Assembly (NCBI GenBank): GCA_001412425.1
Contig: LKUH01000389.1
Location: 1-10,187, forward strand
DNA: 10,187 bases
Origin: Candidatus Cloacimonas sp. SDB
GTDB lineage: Bacteria; Cloacimonadota; Cloacimonadia; Cloacimonadales; TCS61
Direction: 5' to 3'
Part shown: positions 1 to 7,639 of the stretch, piece after piece
Layout: each line of letters opens with the position of its first letter
Numbering within the stretch: position 1 is the stretch's first letter
Notes under the pieces: model-generated
Told to the model about the DNA's origin: nothing
Databases searched by the model: none
The model's input: the letters and a program-made list of their open reading frames with translations, nothing else
Made by a program: the position numbers and the translations under genes

Positions 1-182
1 ACACTTTTTGATACCTCGGGGCTTGCCCCGGGGTAGTTCATTACAGTTAAACTGAATATCGAGGCTAAAAAATAATTTCCCAGAAAAATAAGTAAAATAT
101 CAGCTTTCTTATCTTTATCAAACAGGATAAGCAGGTTTCCAATTAGAGCAGAACATAAAATACTCAGCAGTAAAAAGATCAT
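1..182 (-). CDS. N-terminal fragment of a membrane protein, probably an EamA/DMT-type transporter (runs off window)
   Basis: On the minus strand an ATG at 182-180 begins one base after the stop of the TauE-like gene, and the frame stays open for 60 codons to the window edge. The protein starts MIFLLLSILCSALIGNLLIL, a clear first membrane helix. A short charged loop (DKDKKAD, residues 22-28) and a second helix (about 29-47, containing GNYFLASIF) follow. A helix, short loop, helix with 'NYF.A' in helix 2 resembles the start of ten-helix EamA/DMT exporters; this is family recall, not a search. The last residues (about 49-60) are encoded by a GC-rich palindrome unlike the rest, so the gene may carry an in-frame repeat in the loop after helix 2, or it may be broken there. 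The one-base spacing implies co-transcription with the TauE-like gene. The Shine-Dalgarno signal is weak (GGA about 8 bases upstream). Coding is fairly likely; the family is tentative. Confidence 0.5.
   Translation of the reverse strand, partial: MIFLLLSILCSALIGNLLILFDKDKKADILLIFLGNYFLASIFSLTVMNYPGASPEVSKS
12..35. repeat. GC-rich palindrome, REP-like interspersed repeat unit
   Basis: Positions 12-22 pair with 25-35 (TACCTCGGGGC against GCCCCGGGGTA), giving an 11-base-pair stem with one G·T pair and a two-base TT loop, or four bases if the inner C-G pair opens. It is an island of G+C in AT-rich DNA. There is no T-run after either arm, so it is not a standard intrinsic terminator. From memory, near-identical 'ctcggggcttgcccc' palindromes recur as short interspersed elements in several bacterial genomes and are often accidentally translated at protein ends. 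The copy number in this genome cannot be seen from one window. Confidence 0.6.
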
Positions 183-183
183 G

Positions 184-966
184 CTATAATCCGATCAGAG
201 CAAATAGTCCAAATAATTTGAGACAGGCAATTAATATGGCAACTGAAAGCACCAATTTGACCGTTCTTTCTCCACCCTTTATGGCTGCCTTAACACCAAC
301 ATAAGCCCCCAGCATATTACCGATAGCCAAAATTAGACCATATTTCCAGACTATTTTTCCGTTCATAGCAAAAATGATCACTGCAAAAATTGTATAACTT
401 AGCACAATGAAAACTTTTACAGCATTTGCCCTGACAAGTTCATAATTTTCCACCAGATTCAGAGTCGCCAGCAGAATGAAGCCAATTCCGACCTGAATAA
501 AACCGCCATAAAAACCAACGAACAGAAAAATCAAAAATTCCAGCCAGGAGGGTATTTTCTTAAAATCTGCTCTTAACTGTTTTCTGGGTCTCAACATCAG
601 AATTAATATAAAAATTAAGATAATTCCCAGAATAACATCAAAATCAGCTGACCTGATATGCGACGCCAGTAAAGATCCTGCAATAGATCCAATTATTGCT
701 GCAATTGTAATATGGATTACTGGACCGATCTCAAGCTTGTTATGTTCATAAAATCTGTTGGTCCCGATAATATTCTGCAGCAGAATTGCTACCCGGTTGG
801 TAGCGTTGGCGATTGGAGATGGAATACCTGCCAAAATAAGTACAGGTAAAGATAGAATTGAACCACCTCCTGCCAGAGTGTTAATAAATCCGGCAGCAAA
901 ACCTGTCAGGATCAACAAAATAATTATCAAGGTAAAATCCTCTGAAACAAATATTTCATCTTCCAT
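184..966 (-). CDS. TauE/SafE-family sulfite/organosulfur-type permease
   Basis: A 260-residue polytopic inner-membrane protein, close to the usual 250-270 residues of the TauE/SafE (DUF81) family. The family is predicted to export sulfite, sulfonates or related small anions; the substrate here is unknown. The two-repeat layout is visible. Repeat 1 has the family signature GFAAGFINTLAGGGS (residues 22-36) followed by NATNRVA (54-60). Repeat 2 has the matching GFYGGFIQVGIGF (151-163) followed by RANAVKV (179-185). About eight hydrophobic segments alternate with short loops, with a basic loop at 126-137. The ATG start at 966 lacks a strong Shine-Dalgarno, but the residues before the first helix fit the family length. 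It is transcribed away from the TPR operon and is followed after one base by another membrane-protein ORF, so the two probably form a small transport operon. Neighbours do not indicate a sulfur pathway. Confidence 0.88.
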   Translation of the reverse strand: MEDEIFVSEDFTLIIILLILTGFAAGFINTLAGGGSILSLPVLILAGIPSPIANATNRVAILLQNIIGTNRFYEHNKLEIGPVIHITIAAIIGSIAGSLLASHIRSADFDVILGIILIFILILMLRPRKQLRADFKKIPSWLEFLIFLFVGFYGGFIQVGIGFILLATLNLVENYELVRANAVKVFIVLSYTIFAVIIFAMNGKIVWKYGLILAIGNMLGAYVGVKAAIKGGERTVKLVLSVAILIACLKLFGLFALIGL

Positions 967-1043
967 TATTCAGCAGGATTCTGGAGTCAAGAAAAAATGA
1001 ATAAATGGAAACATTCCCTAACTCTATTCTACCGAAATCAAAG

Positions 1044-1071
1044 TTGACACCGACATCTTATTTTCAACTAT
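1044..1071 (+). promoter_or_regulatory. Candidate sigma70-type promoter for the TPR-protein operon
   Basis: A perfect -35 hexamer TTGACA (1044-1049) is followed after 16 bases by AACTAT (1066-1071), a weak -10 that keeps the important second A and final T. It lies in the only intergenic gap between the divergent genes. Transcription would start near 1078, leaving a leader of about 15 bases that just contains the ribosome binding site. The -10 is poor and the true sigma consensus of this organism is unknown, so this is a candidate only. Confidence 0.35.
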
Positions 1072-1083
1072 GGCGTTAAGGAC

Positions 1084-1088
1084 GGAGG
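1084..1088 (+). promoter_or_regulatory. Ribosome binding site of the TPR gene
   Basis: GGAGG lies four bases before the ATG at 1093. It is the strongest Shine-Dalgarno match upstream of any gene here and fixes the start of the TPR protein directly before its signal peptide. Confidence 0.7.
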
Positions 1089-1092
1089 AAAA

Positions 1093-4000
1093 ATGAGAAA
1101 GTTCATAGTATTGATTTTACTGATTATATTTTTCGGGCTGCAGGCGGATTTTAATTTTGCCCGAGAATTATTTGAAGATGGTCTTTATGAAGAAGCAATA
1201 AATGAATTCGAAATAATTGTGAAATTATATCCTACTTCTCAGGAAGCTGAAAGGTCAATTTTCTTCATTGCGGAAAGTTACAGAAAACAGCAAAAATATG
1301 ATCTGGCTGAAAATAATTATAACCGACTCCTGAGCGGTTACCCGCAAAATTCATTTAAAGACCAGATCTATCACGCGCTGGCTTTGGTGAATTATAACCA
1401 GTCTGAATATGAAGCAGCTGTCTCATATTTTGATTATAATCTGCAGAATTATCCTCTTTCGGAGTACACCAGAAATTCTCTGGATCTGTACCTGAGTTCT
1501 TATTATCAACAGGGGAAATACAATCTGGTTGTTGAAAAGGGAAAGCAACTTCAGAAAGATTATGCGGATAATCGCAATTTACCTGAGCTTCTTCTGTTAA
1601 TGACCAGATCATATCTTAAGCTCAATTCCCTGCAGGAAGCAAAAGATCTCATTGCCAGAATATATTCCGAATATCCCGCTCATAACGCTAGATGGGAAGC
1701 TATTTTAATCGAAACTGATTTGCTGATCAAAGAAAACCGGCCTCAAGAAGCAGAAAGGAAATTAGCTGATTCCCTGGAAAATTCCCTCCCCAGAAATTAT
1801 GAAGAAACCTTTAGATTAAAATTAGCGGATATTTTCCTTAAAACAGCTGAATTCGCGAAAGCAGTTGAACAATTGACCCTTCTCAGCAATAAATTCAACC
1901 ATTCCGAAAAACAGGATCAATTCCTCGTGAAGCTGAATCAAGCCTATTTGCAGACAGGAGATTATCAGTCCGTCATTACACCTCCGGAAAATCCTAAAAT
2001 GATCGAGAACAGTCTTCTTTACGATGAGTATCTGCTTTACCAAGCCCAGGCATATCTTGCTTTGAATCAGCACACAGTAGCTTCCAACCTGTTAAAGAAA
2101 GTAAAAGAAATCAGTAATAAACAGGAAATAATTTACCAGGCAGGCTATCTGGAGGCAAAGATAATGGAAAGGGGCGGTCGCTGGATTGAAGCGGTAAAAC
2201 TGTATCAAGAATTGATTAATTCGGAATCTGCTGTTGCTGATGAGCTCTGGCTGAAAATCGGGAATATTTACAGGGGAAATCTTTCCAATTATACCAAAGC
2301 TATTTATTATTATGATCAGATTATTTTTGGTAACTATTCCTCCAGAATGCGTGATAAAGCCCTGTACAATAAAGCCCTCTGCTACGAGAAACTGGGAAAC
2401 TACGATGAAGCTGTAGCTGCCCTTGCCAGTATTGATTATTCTGAAATCGCAGATAAGAATCTACGCTACGAAATTCAACAGAAATATTCCCATTTGAAAA
2501 AGTTTAAACTTCAAGATAAGGATGCAGCTTTAGAGAATTTTCTGATAGCAGTTTTCGCTTTTTTGAATGATGAAAACAAACAGGAACTTAAATATCATCT
2601 GGTCAACATCCTCAGTTCCGACCTGAAAAATTTTCAATTAAGTGACGAGCTTTTAAGTGTTCCTTCCAATGGCCAGGAAATATATCTTAAAGCTCTTATC
2701 AATCTTAATCTGGCTGAAAAATATGCTGAACAAGACAATGAAAAACTGTTTCGACAATACTCCAGTAAAACCCTCGAACTGGTTTCCCGGCTTGATCCTG
2801 CTCTATATGCGGAAGAAATAGCGGAAATAAATTTAAAGTATAGGATCTTAAATTCTGAGGATGAAGAAAAATATGTGCCTGATCTGGAAAATTTTGTAAA
2901 GAAATATCCGGAATCACAAGCCGCTGATGAATTTCTGATCATGATCATTGACTATTATCGGGAGATTGATGCTGAAACAAATATGGCAACATATATCACT
3001 CTTCTGAAACTTAACGAAAAAATCGATCAAATGGAATTTTTCCGCAATAAAATTTGGCTGGCAGAATATTATTACACTAAAGATGACGATTATAAAGCAA
3101 GAGAAAACTATGATCAGGCAGCTGACTTTATCGATCTTGAATATCCCGATGTAATCTTTCATTACGCCGTTACCCTGGATCAGACGGGAGAGAGTGAACA
3201 GGCTGTAGAAAAACTTAGATTCCTGGTTAATAACAGTGACTCTTTCAATAATTTTAATACTGCTGTAGAGTATCTGGTAGACCTGCTTATGGACAAAGAG
3301 GAGTTCAGTGAAGCAGCAAAATATTATGCATATCTGAAACCAGAAAACAGAGATGATTCTTACTACTTGAAATTGTCTGAGATCTATCTTAAAATTGATG
3401 ATAAACTGAGAGCGAAAGAAGCTATAATGCAGGTTGTCGAAAAGGATGAAAAAACGCTGGAACAGCTGGCTTTTCTCCAATATGAAACCGGTGATGTGGA
3501 AATGGCTAAGTACTCATTCAATCTTCTTAAAGACCGTAATGCCGATAATTTAAAATATCATAAAATGCTCGGTAGGATCGCTTTTGAACAGGAACTTTAT
3601 CTGGAATGTGCCGAAAACTATAAGATTATTGTAGATGCACTGGATGAGGATTATACTGCTGACGAGGATCTTAAAAGAACTATTTTGGAAAATATAATTT
3701 CTTTGTACCGGATCGGTAACAGACCCAAAGCTGAAGCTTTGGCTAAAAGATTCAAGGATGTTCTGGATCAGAAAGCTGAGGATCTCATTCAACTCAACGA
3801 AGGAATATATTATCTCGATATGGATGAGAAAAAAGCCGAGAATATTTTCGGGAAACTTATTAAATCAACTGTAAGTGATCATGATCTGAGATACAGAGCT
3901 TATTTCTGGCGCGGAGTCAGCCGGATTAAACTGAATAAAATAGCAGAGGCTGAGGCTGATTTCCTGGTAGTGCTGGAATCTGACCTGCAGGATCTGATCA

Positions 4001-4599
4001 ATCAGGCTAATATGAAACTGGGCACATTGAATTTCTCCCGGGAGAATTATGAGCAGGCTTTAAAATATTATTATGATGTTATCGAGAATGATACTACAGG
4101 TACACTTGCCCTGGATGCTGCAACTAATTTTGCTTATGTCTGCAAAACTATCGAAGCCTGGCAGAAAGCTGTTGCTGCCTATGAAATAATCCTGGAACGC
4201 TGGGGTGACAGTGAATTGGAAGGTAATACATTATTTGATATTGCTTTCTGTCATTTCCGGGATAAACGTTACCCCGATGCCTTAGAAATGTTTGAGGAAT
4301 CCATTCCTCTGCTTAATGACCGAGAACTTGCTGCTGAGGCTCAATATTGGATCGGAGAGGCCTGGTTCAATATGGCAGATTACGAAAAAGCAATAACAGA
4401 ATTCCTTAAGGTAAGCTATAATTATTCTGAATTTGTTCATTGGTCTGCCACTTCGGAACTGAAAGCAGGAGAAGCCTATACTAAAGCTGGTGAAAAAGAT
4501 AAAGCTGTCAGAATATATGAACGGATAATTCAGAAATATGGGAAAAACAGCCAATGGGGAAAAGAAGCACAATTTAGAATATCTAATCTTAATTCTTAA
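1093..4599 (+). CDS. Very large secreted tetratricopeptide-repeat protein
   Basis: A 1168-residue protein with a classic signal peptide: basic n-region MRK, hydrophobic core about residues 4-16, and probable signal peptidase I cleavage after Ala18 (LQA-DF). There is no lipobox Cys, so it is not a lipoprotein. The rest is almost entirely TPR-like helix pairs with no catalytic domain. Clear units lie at about 19-48, 53-86, 90-123, 127-157, 1044-1080, 1081-1112 and 1120-1153; by length about 30 units could fit. Many end in 'YP' or 'KYPES'-type turns (YPTS, YPQNS, KYPES), as in the YbgF/BamD-like TPR_6 class of envelope proteins. The likely place is the periplasm, as a protein-protein scaffold for envelope assembly; partners are unknown. 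It is the first gene of the rightward run, with GGAGG four bases before the ATG, and ends 6-15 bases before the nuclease gene. The TPR nature and export are well supported; the specific function is not recognised. Confidence 0.85.
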   Translation: MRKFIVLILLIIFFGLQADFNFARELFEDGLYEEAINEFEIIVKLYPTSQEAERSIFFIAESYRKQQKYDLAENNYNRLLSGYPQNSFKDQIYHALALVNYNQSEYEAAVSYFDYNLQNYPLSEYTRNSLDLYLSSYYQQGKYNLVVEKGKQLQKDYADNRNLPELLLLMTRSYLKLNSLQEAKDLIARIYSEYPAHNARWEAILIETDLLIKENRPQEAERKLADSLENSLPRNYEETFRLKLADIFLKTAEFAKAVEQLTLLSNKFNHSEKQDQFLVKLNQAYLQTGDYQSVITPPENPKMIENSLLYDEYLLYQAQAYLALNQHTVASNLLKKVKEISNKQEIIYQAGYLEAKIMERGGRWIEAVKLYQELINSESAVADELWLKIGNIYRGNLSNYTKAIYYYDQIIFGNYSSRMRDKALYNKALCYEKLGNYDEAVAALASIDYSEIADKNLRYEIQQKYSHLKKFKLQDKDAALENFLIAVFAFLNDENKQELKYHLVNILSSDLKNFQLSDELLSVPSNGQEIYLKALINLNLAEKYAEQDNEKLFRQYSSKTLELVSRLDPALYAEEIAEINLKYRILNSEDEEKYVPDLENFVKKYPESQAADEFLIMIIDYYREIDAETNMATYITLLKLNEKIDQMEFFRNKIWLAEYYYTKDDDYKARENYDQAADFIDLEYPDVIFHYAVTLDQTGESEQAVEKLRFLVNNSDSFNNFNTAVEYLVDLLMDKEEFSEAAKYYAYLKPENRDDSYYLKLSEIYLKIDDKLRAKEAIMQVVEKDEKTLEQLAFLQYETGDVEMAKYSFNLLKDRNADNLKYHKMLGRIAFEQELYLECAENYKIIVDALDEDYTADEDLKRTILENIISLYRIGNRPKAEALAKRFKDVLDQKAEDLIQLNEGIYYLDMDEKKAENIFGKLIKSTVSDHDLRYRAYFWRGVSRIKLNKIAEAEADFLVVLESDLQDLINQANMKLGTLNFSRENYEQALKYYYDVIENDTTGTLALDAATNFAYVCKTIEAWQKAVAAYEIILERWGDSELEGNTLFDIAFCHFRDKRYPDALEMFEESIPLLNDRELAAEAQYWIGEAWFNMADYEKAITEFLKVSYNYSEFVHWSATSELKAGEAYTKAGEKDKAVRIYERIIQKYGKNSQWGKEAQFRISNLNS

Positions 4600-4614
4600 T
4601 CCCGGTTGAATTTA

Positions 4615-5838
4615 ATGCATTTAACTGTAGATCTTCATTCTCATTCAGGATATGCCGGCGGAGTCGGACAGATAGAACTTAGCTCCATTGCCGCTGCCAT
4701 GCAGCTAAAAGGGATTGATGTTTTTGGTACCGGAGACTGCCTTCTACCGCAAAGAACCAAAGAACTACAGGCTCAGCTACGGGAATCGGCTGAAGGGCTT
4801 TTCTCCCTGGCGAAGGATGAAGCAAAGTTCCTGTTGCAGACCGAAGTGATATTTTCAACTGGATTGCCTGAGCATAAAACTAAAATTATAGCTCACCATC
4901 TCATTCTCTTTCCGGATTTCCGCAGTATTGCAAAAATGGATCAACTTATGCGGAAATGGAATATGAAAAATACGATCGGCAGACCTTTTATAACCAGTAA
5001 AGAACGCGGATTTCTGGAAGAACAGCTATGGGAGATTAAACGGATAGATCCCCTGACGGAAATAATTCCGGCGCATGTAATGACTCCTGAAGGTATTTTG
5101 GGAAGTAGAAATAATCTTACCTCCATGCAAGAATTTTATGGCAGTTTTCTGAGCGAGATCTCTTCGATTGAAACCGGATTAAGTGCAGATCCGCAAATGC
5201 TGGAAAAGATTCCTGAACTTACTGAATTAACTTTTATTTCCAACAGCGACTGCCATAGCTCTGCCCTCAATAGGATTGGTAGAGAATTCACAGTGCTAAA
5301 TGTAAAAGAAATTACTTATCCGGAAATTATCTCCGCTCTCAGAAATAATCAGGTAGAAATGACTGCTGAATTCAATCCGGCAGAAGGAAGGTTCTACCTT
5401 ACAGGTCACAGAAGTAATAGGAAGGATCATAAAATCGCAGTTTTGTATAATGAAAATACACCGGCAGATCTTCTCTGCCCCGAATGTGGCAGGAAAATGA
5501 ATCTGGGTGTTAAAGAAAGGTGTATGCAATTGACAGATGATAAGATTAAACCTGTTTCCAGAAAATTTATGCATCTCATTCCCCTGATTGAGGTAATTGC
5601 TTTTTCTCAAAATATAAAATCCGTTAATTCTTCCAGGGTAAAGAATATCTTCAGTTCTATAATGGAAATATTTCCCTCAGAAATAGCTCTCTGGAGATCG
5701 GATCGAGTTGAGGAACTACTTGACAAAAGGATAGACCCTAAAACTATCAACTGTATTTCAGCGGTTAAAGCAGGTAGATTCACTTTTGATCCACCCGGTT
5801 TTGACGGATGTTATGGAAATTTAATAATTGGAGCCTAA
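4615..5838 (+). CDS. Endonuclease Q-like PHP-domain nuclease (repair of deaminated DNA bases)
   Basis: Members of the EndoQ family cut DNA 5' of deaminated bases (uracil, hypoxanthine, xanthine). Residue numbers are from the ATG at 4615 (407 aa). The PHP metal-site motifs are all present: DLHSH (6-10), GTGD (38-41), Glu77, His94-His95, PAH (152-154) and SNSDCH (209-214). EndoQ-family landmarks are the KGIDVFGTGD block (32-41), the ETGLSADP segment (186-193), GRE (222-224), a C-terminal CPEC zinc knuckle (288-291) and the PPGFDGCYG motif (393-401). The usual family partner of the knuckle, a Cys soon after 'GHR', is absent here (GHRSN, 264-268); Cys303 might substitute. A TTG at 4606 also opens this frame and would add three residues. 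ATG was chosen because it puts the His-X-His at the usual distance from the start; neither has a good Shine-Dalgarno. The gene sits 15 bases after the TPR gene and 3 bases before the aminopeptidase gene. Family assignment is strong; retained activity is inferred. Confidence 0.82.
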   Translation: MHLTVDLHSHSGYAGGVGQIELSSIAAAMQLKGIDVFGTGDCLLPQRTKELQAQLRESAEGLFSLAKDEAKFLLQTEVIFSTGLPEHKTKIIAHHLILFPDFRSIAKMDQLMRKWNMKNTIGRPFITSKERGFLEEQLWEIKRIDPLTEIIPAHVMTPEGILGSRNNLTSMQEFYGSFLSEISSIETGLSADPQMLEKIPELTELTFISNSDCHSSALNRIGREFTVLNVKEITYPEIISALRNNQVEMTAEFNPAEGRFYLTGHRSNRKDHKIAVLYNENTPADLLCPECGRKMNLGVKERCMQLTDDKIKPVSRKFMHLIPLIEVIAFSQNIKSVNSSRVKNIFSSIMEIFPSEIALWRSDRVEELLDKRIDPKTINCISAVKAGRFTFDPPGFDGCYGNLIIGA

Positions 5839-5841
5839 ATT

Positions 5842-7071
5842 ATGGACAAAAAAATTTTACAAAAAAGAAGAAATGATCTGGGCAATCAGCTTCAGAATAA
5901 TGAAGTTGTGATTATTTTTGCCCAGTCAGCTCCGGCTTATCCCAGATATTTCCTGCAGGATAACAACTTTCTCTATTTTACGGATCTGGAAATTCCCGAT
6001 GCTGTTTTTGTTGCAGAAAAAAATCAGGATAAAGTAAATTTTTCCCTCTTCATCGATCGGGGAATTCCGGAAATGGTTGTCTGGGAAGGAGCAAAACTTT
6101 CCCCAAAAGAGGCTGCAGAAATAAGCGCAATCGATCAGGTTCATCATCTGGATGAATTTAAATGGAATTTATCCAGAACTTTACAGGCAACAAAAAAATG
6201 CTATTTGAACATTAAGGTTCAGTCTCTTGATTCGGATCTAAAAAAACAGCATAAACTCAGTGCAGAAATTAAACAGAAATTTCCCTATATTATTCTGCAA
6301 GACATCTCAGATCTGATAATACCTTTAAGAAATATTAAGGATAAATATGAGATCAATTGTATAAAAAAAGCTATCGAACACACTCGTGAAGGTATAATCT
6401 CCATATTGAAAAATGCTGAACCAGGCATGATGGAATATGAACTGGAAGCTTTACTGAATTATGAAATTATGCGTCGGGGTGATATGCATCTTGGCTTTAA
6501 ACCCATTATCGCATCCGGCAAAAATGCTGCTACACTGCATTACATAGATAATAACTGCAGGATCGGTAAAAATGATCTGATCCTTTTAGATGTGGGAGCA
6601 CTGCATAAAAATTATAATGCCGATATAAGCAGAACTTTTCCGGTTGCAGGAAAATTTACTGATCGGCAGGCTGAAGTATATGAAGAAGTTCTGAAAATAA
6701 ATAAAGCGATCATCGAAAAAGTTAAACCGGGGATCAGCTTAACTGCTTTGAATGAAGCAACGGTTGAAATGATTACCGCATCTTTGTTTAAATTGAAATT
6801 GATCTCAGATAAGAGTGAATATAGAAAATATTACATGCACAGTGTTTCTCATCATCTTGGCATGGATACTCATGATGTAGGCTCCAGGGTTTCGGTTCTG
6901 GAACCTGGTAATGTGATTACGGTTGAACCGGGAATTTATATTCCGGACGAAAATATTGGCGTCAGAATTGAAGATGATATTCTGGTTACAGAAAAAGGTT
7001 ATGAAAATCTGTCTGTAGATATACCCAAAGAGATCGATGATCTGGTTGCAGCAATTATAAAAAGGGGCTAA
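5842..7071 (+). CDS. pepP: Xaa-Pro aminopeptidase, M24B metallopeptidase (PepP/PepQ type)
   Basis: A cytoplasmic dimetal peptidase predicted to remove N-terminal residues preceding proline. The 409 residues show the two-domain family layout. The N-terminal aminopeptidase-P domain covers about 1-150, with NNFLYFTDLEIPDA at 41-54. The C-terminal pita-bread domain covers about 165-405. All five metal ligands are visible: Asp250 (LLDVGA), Asp261 (NADISRTFPVAG), His337 (SVSHHLGMD), Glu362 (TVEPGIY) and Glu377 (VRIEDD). The substrate-binding histidines His233 (TLHY) and His344 (THDVG) are also present. There is no signal peptide. GGAG at 5830-5833, inside the end of the nuclease gene, is 8 bases before the ATG, so translation is probably coupled. 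The next gene begins one base after its stop. The family is certain; aminopeptidase P rather than the dipeptidase (PepQ) is favoured by the N-terminal domain and the SHxLG.D.HDVG motif. Confidence 0.92.
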   Translation: MDKKILQKRRNDLGNQLQNNEVVIIFAQSAPAYPRYFLQDNNFLYFTDLEIPDAVFVAEKNQDKVNFSLFIDRGIPEMVVWEGAKLSPKEAAEISAIDQVHHLDEFKWNLSRTLQATKKCYLNIKVQSLDSDLKKQHKLSAEIKQKFPYIILQDISDLIIPLRNIKDKYEINCIKKAIEHTREGIISILKNAEPGMMEYELEALLNYEIMRRGDMHLGFKPIIASGKNAATLHYIDNNCRIGKNDLILLDVGALHKNYNADISRTFPVAGKFTDRQAEVYEEVLKINKAIIEKVKPGISLTALNEATVEMITASLFKLKLISDKSEYRKYYMHSVSHHLGMDTHDVGSRVSVLEPGNVITVEPGIYIPDENIGVRIEDDILVTEKGYENLSVDIPKEIDDLVAAIIKRG

Positions 7072-7072
7072 A

Positions 7073-7546
7073 ATGAAAACTGCTATTTATCCCGGAACAT
7101 TCGATCCTATTACTAATGGGCATATAGATGTTTTAATTAAAGCCACCAAGATTTTTGATCAGGTTATATTGGCGGTTGCAGAAAAAACAGATAAAGAAAC
7201 TACATTCTCAACTTCTGAAAGACTTGATTTGTGCAGGGAAGCAACCAAAGATATTGCGGGAATTAAAGTTGTTAAATTCGACGGTTTAGTGGTTGATTTT
7301 GCAGTTGAAATGAAGGCGGAAACCATGATAAGGGGCTTAAGGGCAATCTCGGATTTTGAGTATGAACTATCACTTTCTCTGATAAATGAAAAATTAAATA
7401 GTAAAATTTCTACAATATTCTTTGTCCCCGATCTGAAGTATCTCTATCTGAGCTCATCTTTAATCAGACAGGTGGTAGCTTTGGGCGGAAATGCCAAAGA
7501 TCTAATACCTGATTGTGTTTTAAAAGCTCTGTTAAAAAAAAAATAA
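7073..7546 (+). CDS. coaD: Phosphopantetheine adenylyltransferase
   Basis: Catalyses the fourth step of coenzyme A synthesis: 4'-phosphopantetheine plus ATP gives dephospho-CoA plus pyrophosphate. The 157 residues match the usual 155-165. The nucleotidyltransferase signature is intact: YPGTFDPITNGH at 6-17 with the T/HxGH-type TNGH, the RGLRAISDFEYE block at 88-99, and the second nucleotide motif YLSSSLIRQV at 125-134. It begins one base after the aminopeptidase stop, with AAGGGG at 7062-7067 five bases upstream, so it is translationally linked to that gene. The coding end contains an uninterrupted run of ten A (7534-7543) that encodes the terminal lysines. Function is assigned with high confidence. 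Confidence 0.97.
   Translation: MKTAIYPGTFDPITNGHIDVLIKATKIFDQVILAVAEKTDKETTFSTSERLDLCREATKDIAGIKVVKFDGLVVDFAVEMKAETMIRGLRAISDFEYELSLSLINEKLNSKISTIFFVPDLKYLYLSSSLIRQVVALGGNAKDLIPDCVLKALLKKK
7534..7543 (+). repeat. Ten-base poly-A run at the 3' end of coaD
   Basis: A homopolymer of ten A immediately precedes the coaD TAA stop. Such runs can cause polymerase slippage or sequencing indels. Here it would alter only the last lysines of CoaD, and the downstream 7550 ORF is in the same frame as coaD, separated by TAA and ATA codons. Confidence 0.8.
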
Positions 7547-7626
7547 ATAATGATCTGGAAAAAAGGGAAAAATTCTAAAAGTAAAAAACATGATAGAATA
7601 AAAACGATTTCTAAAAACCTAAAAAT

Positions 7627-7633
7627 AAAGGAG
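7627..7633 (+). promoter_or_regulatory. Ribosome binding site that decides the DUF3467 start
   Basis: AAAGGAG is six bases before a GTG at 7640, an ideal spacing. The earlier in-frame ATG at 7550 has no purine-rich GGAG-type site in the preceding 15 bases, only the A-run and AT-rich end of coaD. This supports GTG 7640 as the true start. Confidence 0.75.
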
Positions 7634-7639
7634 CACATT

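Noticed and set aside
12..35. Intrinsic terminator for the minus-strand genes
   Set aside because: The stem is strong, but no T-run follows it on either strand and an open reading frame passes through it.
758..1000. 80-codon plus-strand open frame overlapping the TauE-like gene start
   Set aside because: It is antisense to the clearly conserved TauE/SafE N-terminal motif and shows no protein-like pattern of its own.
2914..3480. 188-codon open frame on the minus strand inside the TPR gene
   Set aside because: It is antisense to strongly TPR-like coding sequence, has no recognisable family features and no ribosome binding site; it is a shadow of the real gene.
7550..7639. N-terminal extension of the DUF3467 protein from ATG 7550
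   Set aside because: There is no Shine-Dalgarno before 7550, the extension is low-complexity and lysine-rich, and a well-placed AAAGGAG precedes GTG 7640 where the family domain starts.
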